The translations under genes were made by a program, and so were the position numbers. Below the pieces are notes generated by a model. The model was not told where the DNA came from and searched no databases. It saw nothing but the letters and a program-made list of their open reading frames with translations. A DNA stretch of 64,000 nucleotides from Chloroflexota bacterium (GTDB lineage Bacteria; Chloroflexota; Dehalococcoidia; Lucifugimonadales; JACPCL1): contig JACPCL010000035.1 of assembly GCA_016179765.1 (NCBI GenBank), positions 61,536-125,535 of the forward strand. The letters run 5' to 3'. This document shows, one piece after another, positions 26,093-35,222 of this stretch (the stretch's first letter is position 1; each line of letters starts with the position of its first letter).

Positions 26093-26995
26093 CTACCGTT
26101 TTCTTGCGTACCAGTCTATGATCTCCTTGCCCGTTGCCTTCCAAAGGGCGCCGTACTTGGTCATGTGGGCCAGGGCCAGGTCCAGATACTTCACGCGGAA
26201 AGGCTGGCCCATGAGGTACGGGTGCAGGGTGAAAGCCAGCACCCGGCCACTCTGGGCGCTGTCGTGGTAGACCACATCAAAGGCGTCCTGCAACATCTGG
26301 CAGTACTCCGTCACAGGCAGGAAGCGCGGCGCCCGCATGGAGTACTCGTCGTCCAGCTCAAGAAGCGTCGGCAAAAAGTAGGCGTCCTGGCCCTTCATTT
26401 TGTAGGGCTGCTCGTCGTTGGGCCAGTCGCATACGTACCGCACGCCCTCTTCTGCCAGGAGCTCGGGTGTGCGGGTAGACTCGCTGAACTCCCCGCCTAG
26501 CCAGCCAACGGGGCGGACGCCGGTGGACTTTTGCAGCGAGTTCATGGACGTGCGGATATACTCCCGCTCCTGCTCCTCGTTCATCTTGCTGGTGATGATG
26601 CGCTGCATGGTCAGGCCATGGCCGATGAACTCCCACTTTCGCTTCTGGCACTCCTGCACAATGAATGGGTAGTTGTCTGCAGTGGCGGCGTCCATAGCCA
26701 CCGTGGCCTTGATGCCGTACCTGTCCAGCACCTCCATGACGTTAAAGATACCCACGCGGTGGCCGTACTGGTGGTACGACCAGGGGGTGCTGGGGGGATG
26801 GGGCAAGCGCTGCGGCCCCAGGGCGGCGGCAGGCATGAAGCCATCCGGCGGGATTGTCCACTCATGGTGCTCCAGGTTAACGATGACACACAGGGCTACC
26901 CTGGCCCCTCGGGGCCACTTCAGCGGCGGCCTGGCGGTGATGGGCGACCAGTCGTAGTGGTCGTGGTCCATTCCTGGCTTTCGGGTTCCTGGCAT
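26093..26995 (-). CDS. PuuE-like polysaccharide deacetylase-family hydrolase (cassette 1, gene B)
   Basis: A 300-residue NodB-homology protein of the branch that includes the allantoinase PuuE. Family marks are LKWPRGARVALCVIVNLEH (about 20-38; PuuE has the same WP-x-x-ARVA...N-x-E pattern), the HGLTMQR histidine motif, and LHPYLMGQPFRVKYLDLAL near 265. The N-terminal 40 residues are almost identical to the second half of the fused protein at 28.0-29.8 kb, showing recent duplication. AAGGAG lies 7 nt before the ATG. It follows gene A (27012-27971) by 16 nt. The substrate is unknown; a cyclic ureide or amide is likely given the hydantoinase-like neighbours. Confidence 0.85.
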   Translation of the reverse strand: MPGTRKPGMDHDHYDWSPITARPPLKWPRGARVALCVIVNLEHHEWTIPPDGFMPAAALGPQRLPHPPSTPWSYHQYGHRVGIFNVMEVLDRYGIKATVAMDAATADNYPFIVQECQKRKWEFIGHGLTMQRIITSKMNEEQEREYIRTSMNSLQKSTGVRPVGWLGGEFSESTRTPELLAEEGVRYVCDWPNDEQPYKMKGQDAYFLPTLLELDDEYSMRAPRFLPVTEYCQMLQDAFDVVYHDSAQSGRVLAFTLHPYLMGQPFRVKYLDLALAHMTKYGALWKATGKEIIDWYARKR

Positions 26996-27011
26996 GTCGT
27001 TTCTCCTTTCG

Positions 27012-27971
27012 CTAGGTCCGCCGGCTCGCCCGCGCTGGGGTGGTCCGCCGCCTGGCGGATGCTTTGCTGGCGGCGCTACCTACCGTGGCCTTCCGCCTGG
27101 CCTCCAGGTGGGCCACCACGTCATCGTAGTAGTGGGCTATGTAGTACTCGGCAATATCGTCCGCCGTGGTGTGCCACACCATGTCGTGGCCCATGATGTA
27201 CTGCAAGGCCAGGTCCAGGTACTTGGCGGCGTAGGGCCTGCCTATAAAGAAGGGATGCAAGGAGAGGCACATCACCCTGCCGCTCTCGGCCCCCTCCCGA
27301 TAAAGAACGTCAAACTGGTCCTTAATCATTTGGAGGAAGTACTCCGGCCCCCTGTTCCAACTTTGAAGGCCGGCGTCGTTTGTCTGACCGGTGTAGGGAA
27401 CGTAGATGAACTTGCCCCTCTTCACCTTGAGGGGGAAGGGTTGGTCATCAATGAGCCAGGAGGTGTGATAGAGAAGGCCTGCCTCCGCCATCAGGTCATC
27501 GGTGTTCACGGTGTAACCACCGCCACCACCGAGCCTCCCCTTGACCTGCTTCCCCGTGTATTTCTTCACGGTATCGATGAAGTCCCGCCAGTAGGCGCGC
27601 TCCTCCTCCGGCGTGTAGTCGTAGATTGGGCGGGTGTTGTACACCCCGTGGGCCATGTAGTCCCAGTTCCGCGCCACCATGGCATCCCGAATCTCCGGGA
27701 AATGCTCCAGGACCCCAAGGTTCAGGCAGCAGCAGGGACGAATCTTATTCTTGTCCAACACCTCCAGCATGCGCCAGAAGCCTACTCTATTACCGTAGTC
27801 GTTACGGGAGTAGCTGGGGATGTCTGGCTGAGTGGGTCTGCTGAGGGGGGTGTACTCGTAATGCTCCATGTTGGGAGCTACCCAGAACGCCACTCGCGCG
27901 TTGTTCGGCCACCGTATCACCGGCCGGTCTATAATCGGTGAGTAGTCAAAACGGTCCGGCTGGAGCGCCAT
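27012..27971 (-). CDS. PuuE-like polysaccharide deacetylase-family hydrolase (cassette 1, gene A)
   Basis: A 319-residue relative of the preceding protein. It opens with FDYSPIIDRPVIRWPNNARV, has an ANMEHYEY-like variant of the first motif (APNMEHYEY), HGVYNTRPI, and SLHPFFIGRPYAAKYLDLAL near 265. The last 25 residues are basic and Arg/Thr/Ala-rich with no family counterpart. It pairs closely with gene A of cassette 2, which is the N-terminal half of the 612-residue fusion. GGGAGGG lies 4 nt before the ATG. Confidence 0.85.
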   Translation of the reverse strand: MALQPDRFDYSPIIDRPVIRWPNNARVAFWVAPNMEHYEYTPLSRPTQPDIPSYSRNDYGNRVGFWRMLEVLDKNKIRPCCCLNLGVLEHFPEIRDAMVARNWDYMAHGVYNTRPIYDYTPEEERAYWRDFIDTVKKYTGKQVKGRLGGGGGYTVNTDDLMAEAGLLYHTSWLIDDQPFPLKVKRGKFIYVPYTGQTNDAGLQSWNRGPEYFLQMIKDQFDVLYREGAESGRVMCLSLHPFFIGRPYAAKYLDLALQYIMGHDMVWHTTADDIAEYYIAHYYDDVVAHLEARRKATVGSAASKASARRRTTPARASRRT

Positions 27972-28007
27972 CGTTCCCTCCCTTATCTTTCTGTGGGTCT
28001 CGCGACG

Positions 28008-29846
28008 CTATTTAACCTGGGTTCTGTACCGGTCAATGATCTCACCCCCGGTGGCCTTCCACACTCCGCCGTAGGCGTTGATGTGCCCCAGGGCCTGGTC
28101 CAGGTACTTGATGCGCCAGGGCTGGCCTATAACCCACGGGTGAAGGTTCAAGACCAGTACGCGCCCACTCTTGGCCCCGTCGCTGTACAGCCCATCAAAC
28201 TCGTCCTGGATAATCTGGCTGTACTCATTGATGAGCCTGCGGCCGAGCAAGTGGGTGTAGATATCGTCCACGTGCAAATTGACGCCTAGAGAGAATAACT
28301 CCCCCTCTTTCACCTTCATCCGATAGGGCTGTTCGTCGTTGCCCCAGTCGCAGACGTATTGAATCCCTTCGGCCCCGAGAAGGTCAGGCGTATGCATTGA
28401 TTCTTGGAAATCGGGCCCAGACCAGCCCACCGGTCGCTTGCCCGTAGCCTTGGCTAACGCCTCAACGGACTCGTGGATATACCGGCGCTCCTCCTCCAAG
28501 GACATGCCTGAGTGGATGATGTGTCTCGCCGAGGTGCCGTGGGCGATGAACTCTGCGCCTCTCTTCTGACACTCCTTTGCCAAGAAGGGGTAGTTCTCCG
28601 CCACCGTCTTGTCCATGGCCACCGTGGGCTTGATCCCGTACTGGTCCAGCACGTTGAGCACGCGGAACACCCCAACACGGTTTCCGTACTCGTGGTTGCC
28701 GAAGCCGCCGATATCAGGAAACCTGCCGCCACCTGTCCACAAACCTCCAGCCCCACCCATGGGACTCACGGGCACGGGTGCGTTCGCTGGCATCTGCCAG
28801 TCCCAGTGCTCCAGGTTGACGATGACGCACAGGGCTACCCTGGCCCCCCGGGGCCACTTCAGCGGCGGCCTGGCGGTGATGGGCGACCAGTCGTAGTGGT
28901 CGTGGTCCATTCCTGGCTTTCGGGTTCCTGGCATGTCGTTTCTCCTTGCCTCTAAGTGGGCTACCACGTCATCATAGTAGTGGGCCATGTAATAGTCGGT
29001 AATATCGTCGGCGGTGGTCTTCCAGACGCCTTCGTGGGACAGGATGTAGCCAAGGGCCTCGTCCAGGTGCTTGATGCGGCTGGGCTGGGCGATGAAGTAA
29101 GGGTGGAGGGCGATGCACATGACCCGCCCGTTTTTGGCCCCCTGCTGGTAGAGGGTATCAAACTGGTCCTTAATCATCTGGCAGAAATAGGCGGAGTCGT
29201 GCCCCTGGGCATTGATGCCTACCAGATCGTTCAACTCAATGGAGTAAGGGACGGAGATGAGCTTGCCCTTCTTCACTTTGATGGGGAAGGGCTGGTCATC
29301 GTGAAACCAGTCGGTGTAGTAGAGGAGACCCGCCTCTGCCATGAGGTCTGGCGTGTTCACCGTGGAGCTGATAGAGGGCCCCAACATGCCCTTCAGGGTC
29401 TTGCCGGTATATTGCTTGAGAGTGCGAGCGGTGTCCTTGTAGAACTCTCGCTCCTCCTCGACGGGCATGTTGGTGAGGTAGCGGGTGTTGTAAATGCCGT
29501 GGGACATGTAGTCCCAGTTGCGGTCCACCATGGCCTTGCGGATTTCTGGGAAGTGCTGAAGGATGGCCATGTTCAGGGAGACGGTGCACCGAATCTCGTG
29601 CTTGTCCATGACCTCCAGGTAGCGCCAGAAGCCCACCCGGTTGCCGTAATCCCGCTGGGCATAGCCACGCACGTCGGGATGAGCGCCTACGCGGGGCCAA
29701 GGATCGCGCCCTCTGGCCTGGGGCGGTAGGTACTCGTAAAACTCAATGTTGGGGGCGACCCAGAGGGCCACCCGCGCGTTGTTCGGCCACTTGATAAGGG
29801 GCCGGTCAATAATAGGGGAGTATTCAAAGCGGCCTGGCTCCAGCAT
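28008..29846 (-). CDS. Fused double PuuE-like deacetylase (cassette 2, genes A+B joined)
   Basis: A 612-residue protein with two complete NodB/PuuE-like domains. The first (about 1-305) matches gene A of cassette 1 (IIDRPLIKWPNNARVALWV; HGIYNTR; LHPYFIAQPSRIKHLDEAL). The second (about 306-612) matches gene B (MDHDHYDWSPITARPPLKWP; HGTSARH; LHPWVIGQPWRIKYLDQAL). At the join the text still contains gene B's own ribosome binding site and ATG (AAGGAGAAACGACATG near 28935), but the stop codon of gene A is gone. ATG 29846 is chosen for its match to the paralogue; the frame is open to 30017. It may be made as a fusion, as a separate second domain, or both. Confidence 0.82.
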   Translation of the reverse strand: MLEPGRFEYSPIIDRPLIKWPNNARVALWVAPNIEFYEYLPPQARGRDPWPRVGAHPDVRGYAQRDYGNRVGFWRYLEVMDKHEIRCTVSLNMAILQHFPEIRKAMVDRNWDYMSHGIYNTRYLTNMPVEEEREFYKDTARTLKQYTGKTLKGMLGPSISSTVNTPDLMAEAGLLYYTDWFHDDQPFPIKVKKGKLISVPYSIELNDLVGINAQGHDSAYFCQMIKDQFDTLYQQGAKNGRVMCIALHPYFIAQPSRIKHLDEALGYILSHEGVWKTTADDITDYYMAHYYDDVVAHLEARRNDMPGTRKPGMDHDHYDWSPITARPPLKWPRGARVALCVIVNLEHWDWQMPANAPVPVSPMGGAGGLWTGGGRFPDIGGFGNHEYGNRVGVFRVLNVLDQYGIKPTVAMDKTVAENYPFLAKECQKRGAEFIAHGTSARHIIHSGMSLEEERRYIHESVEALAKATGKRPVGWSGPDFQESMHTPDLLGAEGIQYVCDWGNDEQPYRMKVKEGELFSLGVNLHVDDIYTHLLGRRLINEYSQIIQDEFDGLYSDGAKSGRVLVLNLHPWVIGQPWRIKYLDQALGHINAYGGVWKATGGEIIDRYRTQVK

Positions 29847-29926
29847 GGCTCCCTGCCTTTCTGTATCCGCTCTGGCCCTGAAGACCACGTACTTTCCTGT
29901 TGTGGGACTTCTTAGACCTCGTAAGT

Positions 29927-30075
29927 GTTGGCGCAAGCCAACCTCTCCGATGCGGAGAGGGAGACAATTATGCGATGAATCAGTCTGATGCGGCAAAGCC
30001 GCATCAGACTGATTCAAATGTATTTTCTCCCCTTCCCGTGCGGGAAGGGGGAGCCAGAGGGGGTTAGGTCGTCCC
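29927..30075. repeat. Family C repeat pieces flanking a perfect 18-bp hairpin
   Basis: Positions 29977-29994 and 29998-30015 form a perfect 18-bp stem with loop AAA. On both sides are family C fragments (CTCTCCGATGCGGAGAGG at about 29943; CCTTCCCGTGCGGGAAGG at about 30033 followed by GGGGGTTAGGTC). The 310-nt gap 29847-30156 holds nothing else. Confidence 0.75.
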
Positions 30076-30156
30076 GTTCAAGACCGTCATGGTCTGGTAC
30101 ATGTAAAGCCTATTTTCATCCCCGGTTGTGGCCTTGGCAACGCCATAAGCACCTTC

Positions 30157-31587
30157 CTAGCACATGGGGCGCTTCAGTACCAGGGGGTCAATCTTGCGGC
30201 GCGCCAACTGGCCTATGGGCCGGCGGCCAACCAGCTTGCGGTCCTCTATCATCACGTGGCCCCGCAAAATGACCGTGGACGGCCAGCCCTCAATCTGGTG
30301 CTTCTCCCAAGAGCTATAGTCTTGGACGTGCAGGTCAGACATGGCAAGACGCTTTTTGATGGAGGGGTCAATGATGGTGATGTCCGCGTCACTCCCCGCA
30401 GCAATGGCCCCTTTCTGGGGGTAGAACCCCAGGACCTTAGCCACGTTGGTGGAGGTTATGTCCACATACCGCTCCAGGGACATCCCTTTGTCAATGACGC
30501 CCTCCTTGTAGGTGATGCCCATGCGTATCTCAATGCCGATGTTGCCCCCCTGCACGTCTAGCACACTGCGGCCCACAATCTTGTTCGCATAGGTTGTGGC
30601 TATGCTATCGGTGGCCATGAACGTCATGTCCCCGTGCAGAAGACCATCCCAGAGCCGCAGGCGGTCATCTTCAAACTTCAGCGACGGATAGGTGTGGTAC
30701 TTCATGCCGTCGGGCTCTTTGTAGTTATCCGCGTTGAAGGAGCAGTAGGTGTTCAGCGTCTCACCATACACGGGCAGCCCTTTGCTCCGGGCCTCGGCGA
30801 TGGCGTTCACGCCCTCCTTGGCGCTGGTGTGGACAAAGTACATGGCCCCACCCGTCTTTTCAGCGACCCGGGTAACCCGGCGAAAGGAGAGGTCCTCGGA
30901 CAGGTTGGAATGGACCAGGTGCATGTTCCACCAGTCCAGCCATCCTCGCTCCTTGGCCCTGGCATAGTTGTACTGCACGATGTCGTCATCCTCCGAATGC
31001 ACCGCCACGATGCCGCCGTGCTTGGCGCACTCCGTCATCACCGCAGCCAGTCGCCCCATATCGGTGCGGTTGGTGGGCCGGTCCGGAGTGGGAGGCCGCA
31101 CGGAGGTGGTGAATATCTTGATGCTGGCGAAGCCATCGGCGATGAGGTCTTTGATCTGGTCAATGGCCATGACGGTGGAGGTACCGCGATAGGTGACGTG
31201 GGTGTTGTAGTCGGTGAACGCCTTGCCCTTCCAGTCTTCCATGTAAGCGTAGACGGCTTTGAGCACTTCGCCTTCGTCGGGAGAGGGTGTGAAGTCCACC
31301 ACGGTGGTGGTCCCACCCCAGAGGGCGCCTCGGGACTGTTCGGTGACTCCAGCGTTGACGCCAGCCGCGCCTGGGCCTCCCGCTCCCGGATGCCCCACGT
31401 GGGCGTGGGCCTCTATACCACCCGGCACAACAATCTTGCCTGTGGCGTCTATGGTCTTTTGGGCCTCAACGGTAATAGCCCCAGGCGCAGAGACCATGAC
31501 GATCTTTTCCCCCTGCACACCCACATCCGACGTGCCCACCCCCGCGGGCGTAACCACCGTACCGCCTTTGATGATCAGGTCCAGCAT
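30157..31587 (-). CDS. Dihydropyrimidinase/hydantoinase-like amidohydrolase (copy 1)
   Basis: A 476-residue cyclic amidohydrolase of the dihydropyrimidinase/hydantoinase/allantoinase superfamily. It starts with the beta-sandwich DLIIKGGTVVTPAG, then the metal-binding HxH at H61 and H63 (GGIEAHAH), an SIKIFTTS stretch placing the carbamylated-lysine candidate, AVHSEDDD in place of the usual HAE motif, FVHTSAKEG and MATDSIATT with the acidic ligand. Several ligand-motif surroundings differ from classical D-hydantoinases, so substrate preference may differ too. It is about 78 percent alike by eye to the copy at 31.7-33.2 kb. It lies in the same orientation as the deacetylases and binding proteins, pointing to joint cyclic-amide catabolism. 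Confidence 0.88.
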   Translation of the reverse strand: MLDLIIKGGTVVTPAGVGTSDVGVQGEKIVMVSAPGAITVEAQKTIDATGKIVVPGGIEAHAHVGHPGAGGPGAAGVNAGVTEQSRGALWGGTTTVVDFTPSPDEGEVLKAVYAYMEDWKGKAFTDYNTHVTYRGTSTVMAIDQIKDLIADGFASIKIFTTSVRPPTPDRPTNRTDMGRLAAVMTECAKHGGIVAVHSEDDDIVQYNYARAKERGWLDWWNMHLVHSNLSEDLSFRRVTRVAEKTGGAMYFVHTSAKEGVNAIAEARSKGLPVYGETLNTYCSFNADNYKEPDGMKYHTYPSLKFEDDRLRLWDGLLHGDMTFMATDSIATTYANKIVGRSVLDVQGGNIGIEIRMGITYKEGVIDKGMSLERYVDITSTNVAKVLGFYPQKGAIAAGSDADITIIDPSIKKRLAMSDLHVQDYSSWEKHQIEGWPSTVILRGHVMIEDRKLVGRRPIGQLARRKIDPLVLKRPMC

Positions 31588-31742
31588 GGCTTTTGCTCCT
31601 TTTCTCCGGTGTTACAAGAGAATCTTGACTACTGCCCCTTGAGGTCGTCCACCATGGTTCAGCGATAGGGCAAGAGGTTCACCCTCCGACGATACGTGCC
31701 CTCCCCAGGCGATGATGCCCACCCCCATCCTGTGAAAGGACA

Positions 31743-33179
31743 TTAGCGCCAGGGGCCCTTGAGCACCTCCGAGGGCACTTTGCGAGGGATGAGCTTGCCA
31801 TCGGTGGGCTTGCCGACCAGCGTGCGATGGTCAATCATAACCTTGCCCCGCAATATGACGGTAGTGGGCCAGCCGGCGACCTCACGCCCCGTCCAGGAGC
31901 TGTAGTCGGAGATGTGCAGGTCCCGCATCTCCAGCTTCTTTTTGATGCTGGGGTCAATAACGGTGATGTCTGCATCGCTCCCCACGGCGATGACGCCTTT
32001 GCGAGGATAGAAGCCCAGCACTTTGGCCACGTTGGTGGAGGTGATAGCAGCGTACCGCTCCAGGGACATGCCCTGGTCAACCACCCCCTCCTTATACGTG
32101 ATGCCCATACGAACCTCAATGCCGATGTTGCCGCCCGTGACGTCCAGAATGGTGCGACCCGCGACCTTGTCCGCGTAGGAGGTCACGATGCTATCCGTTG
32201 CCATGAAGGAGAGGTCGCCACGAATGAGGCCATCCCAGAGCCGGCGGCGGTCATCCTCAAACTTCACCGAGGGGTAGGTGTGGTACTTCATGCCGTCGTA
32301 CTCTTTGTAGTTGTCTACATTGAAGGAGCAATAGGTGTTCAGCGTCTCACCATACACGGGCAGCCCCTTGCTCCGGGCCTCTGCAATGGCGTTCACCCCC
32401 TCCTTAGCGCTGGTGTGGACAAAGTACGTGGCCGCACCCGTTTTTTCAGCCACCCGGATGACCCGGCGAAAGGAGAGGTCTTCAGACAGGTTGGAGTGGA
32501 CCAGGTGCATGTTCCACCAGTCCATGCGGCCCTGCTCCAAGGCCCGGGCGTAGTTGTATTGGACAATCTCGTCATCCTCCGAATGCACCGCTACCACACC
32601 ACCGTGTTTTGCCGTTTCTGTCATGATGGCCTCCAGCCGGCCCATGTCCATCTTCATGGAGGGTCTGTCCGGCGTTGGAGGAAGAAGCGAAGTGGTGAAC
32701 ACCTTGATGCTGGGGAAGCCAGCGGCGATAAGGTCTTTGATCTGGCCGATGGCGTTGGGGGTTGCGGTACCCCGTAGTATTGCGTGGGCGGTGTAGTCCG
32801 TGTACGCCTTATCCTTCCAGCCGCTCAGATGGTTGTGCATGGCTGGCAACAGGTCGCTATCCTCCGGCATGCCTGCAAAGTCCACGACCGTGGTAGTGCC
32901 ACCCCACAGGGCGGCCAGGGACTGTTCGGCAGGCCCTGCGTTATTGCGGCTAATTGGATTGCGAGCGGCAGCAACGCCGCCAAACCCAATGTGGGCGTGA
33001 GCCTCTATACCCCCAGGCGCCACGATTTTGCCCGTGGCGTCTATAGTCCTCCCGCCCTCTGCTGAAATAGTGCCAGGCCCGGCCACTGCAACGATCTTCT
33101 CTCCCTGCACTCCAATGTCCCACTCCCCTACTCCCGCAGCGGTCACCACCCTTCCACCTCGTATCAGCAAGTCCAACAT
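31743..33179 (-). CDS. Dihydropyrimidinase/hydantoinase-like amidohydrolase (copy 2)
   Basis: A 478-residue paralogue of the preceding gene, with the same motifs: GGIEAHAHIG (HxH), SIKVFTTSLLPPTPDRPS, AVHSEDDEIVQYNYARA, YFVHTSAKEGVNA and FMATDSIVTSY. Differences cluster in the segment after the HxH (about residues 65-80, FGGVAAARNPISRN) and near 125-135, places that can shape the active-site entrance. The 155 nt between the two copies show no terminator, so they may share a transcript. A strong hairpin separates this gene from the upstream binding-protein gene. Confidence 0.88.
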   Translation of the reverse strand: MLDLLIRGGRVVTAAGVGEWDIGVQGEKIVAVAGPGTISAEGGRTIDATGKIVAPGGIEAHAHIGFGGVAAARNPISRNNAGPAEQSLAALWGGTTTVVDFAGMPEDSDLLPAMHNHLSGWKDKAYTDYTAHAILRGTATPNAIGQIKDLIAAGFPSIKVFTTSLLPPTPDRPSMKMDMGRLEAIMTETAKHGGVVAVHSEDDEIVQYNYARALEQGRMDWWNMHLVHSNLSEDLSFRRVIRVAEKTGAATYFVHTSAKEGVNAIAEARSKGLPVYGETLNTYCSFNVDNYKEYDGMKYHTYPSVKFEDDRRRLWDGLIRGDLSFMATDSIVTSYADKVAGRTILDVTGGNIGIEVRMGITYKEGVVDQGMSLERYAAITSTNVAKVLGFYPRKGVIAVGSDADITVIDPSIKKKLEMRDLHISDYSSWTGREVAGWPTTVILRGKVMIDHRTLVGKPTDGKLIPRKVPSEVLKGPWR

Positions 33180-33220
33180 GCAATGTCCTCCAAGCCGTTT
33201 GATCGGCTTACGCTGTCAGA

Positions 33221-33271
33221 GCTAGGGTCACACAGGCCCAGGGCTTTGCGCCTCGCCTGTGTGACCCTAGC
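33221..33271 (-). terminator. Long hairpin downstream of the binding-protein gene
   Basis: Arms 33221-33237 and 33255-33271 (17 bp, perfect, GCTAGGGTCACACAGGC) surround a 17-nt loop. It sits 12 nt beyond the stop of the binding-protein gene. There is no T tract. Confidence 0.6.
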
Positions 33272-33283
33272 AGCATCTTGAGA

Positions 33284-35152
33284 CTATCGCTGCACGCCCG
33301 CCGGCATGCGGGTGCGGTCCAGCCAGGCGTCTTCCAAGACGTTCAGACCCCAGTAGGTGGCCCAGAAATAGACATCGTGGCCCACCAGGCTCTGCACCCA
33401 GGGACGAGTGAAGTGGTAGAAGAGGGGGGTAGGCAGCCAGACGCTTCCCATCAGGTTCTCGTAGGCGTAGTCCGCAATCTGTTTGCCAATCTGCTCCCGC
33501 TTGGCCCGGTCCAGCTCCACCCGCTGGGCTTTGACCAGCGCATCCAGCTTGGGGTCGCTCACGCCCATGTTGTTGCTGGGAGCGCCTGTTTCCAGAATGC
33601 TGGCCCAGTCGTTCAGGTCGCTGCCCCCCGTTAGTGAGCAGGTAAAGTTCAGCCCTTCCCAGGTACCCTGGTTGAACTGAGTACGCCAGGTGGTCGGGTC
33701 TACAAGCACAGGCTCCACCTCTATGCCCACCGCCTTCCAGTACTCCATGAACAGGGCGGGATCCGCGGGCAGGGCGCCTGTGCTGGAAATGGTGACCTTC
33801 ATCTTCAAGGAGCCCGGAGCGTATCCCGCGTCCTTCAACAGACGCTTGGCCTCCTCAGGATTGTACTGGTACCACGCTGGGGCGTCCTTCTGCGTCCTGG
33901 GGAACTGCCGACCGCCGTCCCAGTCCGTAGGCACCGTGGAGAAGCCGATGCGTCCATTGCCGCCGTAAAGGGCCTTGATGGAGGCCTTGTAATCAATGGC
34001 GTGGGCCAGGGCCTTCCGTACCCGGATGTCGTCAAAGGGCTTCTTGGTGAGGTTGAACCGCACGTGGTTGTTGCATCCACTGTTCTGCTCGTTGACGTAG
34101 AGCTGGCAGCCCAGGGCGCCGCAGTTGTCTATGAGCTGCTTGGCATCGTTCCAGCCCCGGTAGGTGTACTCGTCTATCTGGCCCGTCCGGAAGGCGGCGA
34201 TCCTGGCCGCCGCATCGGGTATGGTGAACCATTCCACACGGTCCAGGTAGGGCCTCCCCTTCTTAAAGTAGTTGGGGTTCTTCTCCGCAAAGAGGTGGTC
34301 GTTGGCCACATACTCCTTGGCGATGAAGGCCCCAGTACCTATGGGCATGCTGTTGATGGACCCGTCGTCCACCGCCTCCTTGGGAACGATGTGGTTCAGA
34401 GGCCCGACGATGCTATAGAGGAAGGCCCCATCCACCGACTTCATCTTGAAGACCACGGTGTACCTGTCCGTCGCCTCCACCGATGCCACGTTCTTGTAGA
34501 TATCTGCTATCTGGGCGGAGAGCTTGCTGTCGGCTAGGCGCTGGATGCTATAGACCACGTCGTCCGCAGTGAACTCCCGGCCGTTCACGGGCGGGACGTT
34601 CTGCCACTTCACCCCCTGGACCAGCTTGAAGGTGTAGGTCAGACCGTCAGCACTCACCGTCCAGCTCTCCGCCAGGTCCGGCTTGAAGAAGAGCTTGTGG
34701 ATGTTACCTGCGCCCTCAAAGGCCTTCTTCACGTCCATCTCATAGGTGAGAAGCCGGTTGAAGAAGGGCGACGAGATCAGGGCAATGGTAGAGCCGAAGG
34801 GGCTGGCAGAGTCCCAGGTCCGAGGGGACGTGGGCTGGTTCATCTTCAGGACGCCGCCGTAGGTCTTCTGGCCCTTGCCCAGGGTTGCGGGGCTCCAGTC
34901 CACCTTGCTCCAGTGGTACTTGGCCAAAAGGGGCATCTCATCCACGATCTCCTGGGGAATGTGGATCAGGCTGGCGGCGGCGGCGGGCGTCGCCGCTGCG
35001 CCAGCGGAGGTTGGCGTGGCCGCCGCACCCTGGGGAGTCGCCGTGGGCGTCGCCGTAGGCTCGGCCCCCTTAGCGCAGCCTACGGCCAGGAGGGCCGCTG
35101 CCGCCGCCAATACGCCCAGGTACCAGAACCTTGTCCTCGCTTTGCTTGCCAT
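33284..35152 (-). CDS. ABC transporter substrate-binding lipoprotein, peptide/nickel family (SBP_bac_5)
   Basis: A 622-residue extracytoplasmic binding protein for a peptide-like or other amide-rich solute. A lipoprotein signal runs to Cys26 (LLAVGCAKG), then a low-complexity Thr-Pro-Ala linker (about 30-65), then the family-5 fold: LAESWTVSADGLTYTFKLV, GREFTADDVVYSIQRL, IGTGAFIAKEY, VRKALAHAIDYKASI and YNPEEAKRLLKDAGY. ATG 35152 has AGGAGGGGG upstream; the frame is open to 35236. A near-identical paralogue lies directly upstream but is frameshifted, leaving this as the intact copy. DppB/DppC-type permeases follow in the cluster; no ATPase gene is seen. Confidence 0.92.
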   Translation of the reverse strand: MASKARTRFWYLGVLAAAAALLAVGCAKGAEPTATPTATPQGAAATPTSAGAAATPAAAASLIHIPQEIVDEMPLLAKYHWSKVDWSPATLGKGQKTYGGVLKMNQPTSPRTWDSASPFGSTIALISSPFFNRLLTYEMDVKKAFEGAGNIHKLFFKPDLAESWTVSADGLTYTFKLVQGVKWQNVPPVNGREFTADDVVYSIQRLADSKLSAQIADIYKNVASVEATDRYTVVFKMKSVDGAFLYSIVGPLNHIVPKEAVDDGSINSMPIGTGAFIAKEYVANDHLFAEKNPNYFKKGRPYLDRVEWFTIPDAAARIAAFRTGQIDEYTYRGWNDAKQLIDNCGALGCQLYVNEQNSGCNNHVRFNLTKKPFDDIRVRKALAHAIDYKASIKALYGGNGRIGFSTVPTDWDGGRQFPRTQKDAPAWYQYNPEEAKRLLKDAGYAPGSLKMKVTISSTGALPADPALFMEYWKAVGIEVEPVLVDPTTWRTQFNQGTWEGLNFTCSLTGGSDLNDWASILETGAPSNNMGVSDPKLDALVKAQRVELDRAKREQIGKQIADYAYENLMGSVWLPTPLFYHFTRPWVQSLVGHDVYFWATYWGLNVLEDAWLDRTRMPAGVQR

Positions 35153-35222
35153 GCTTCCCCCTCCTGCTGATTGGAATCTGTGGGCGCTGCTCTCAGCGCC
35201 CTCCGTGTAAGGAGACGTGCGA

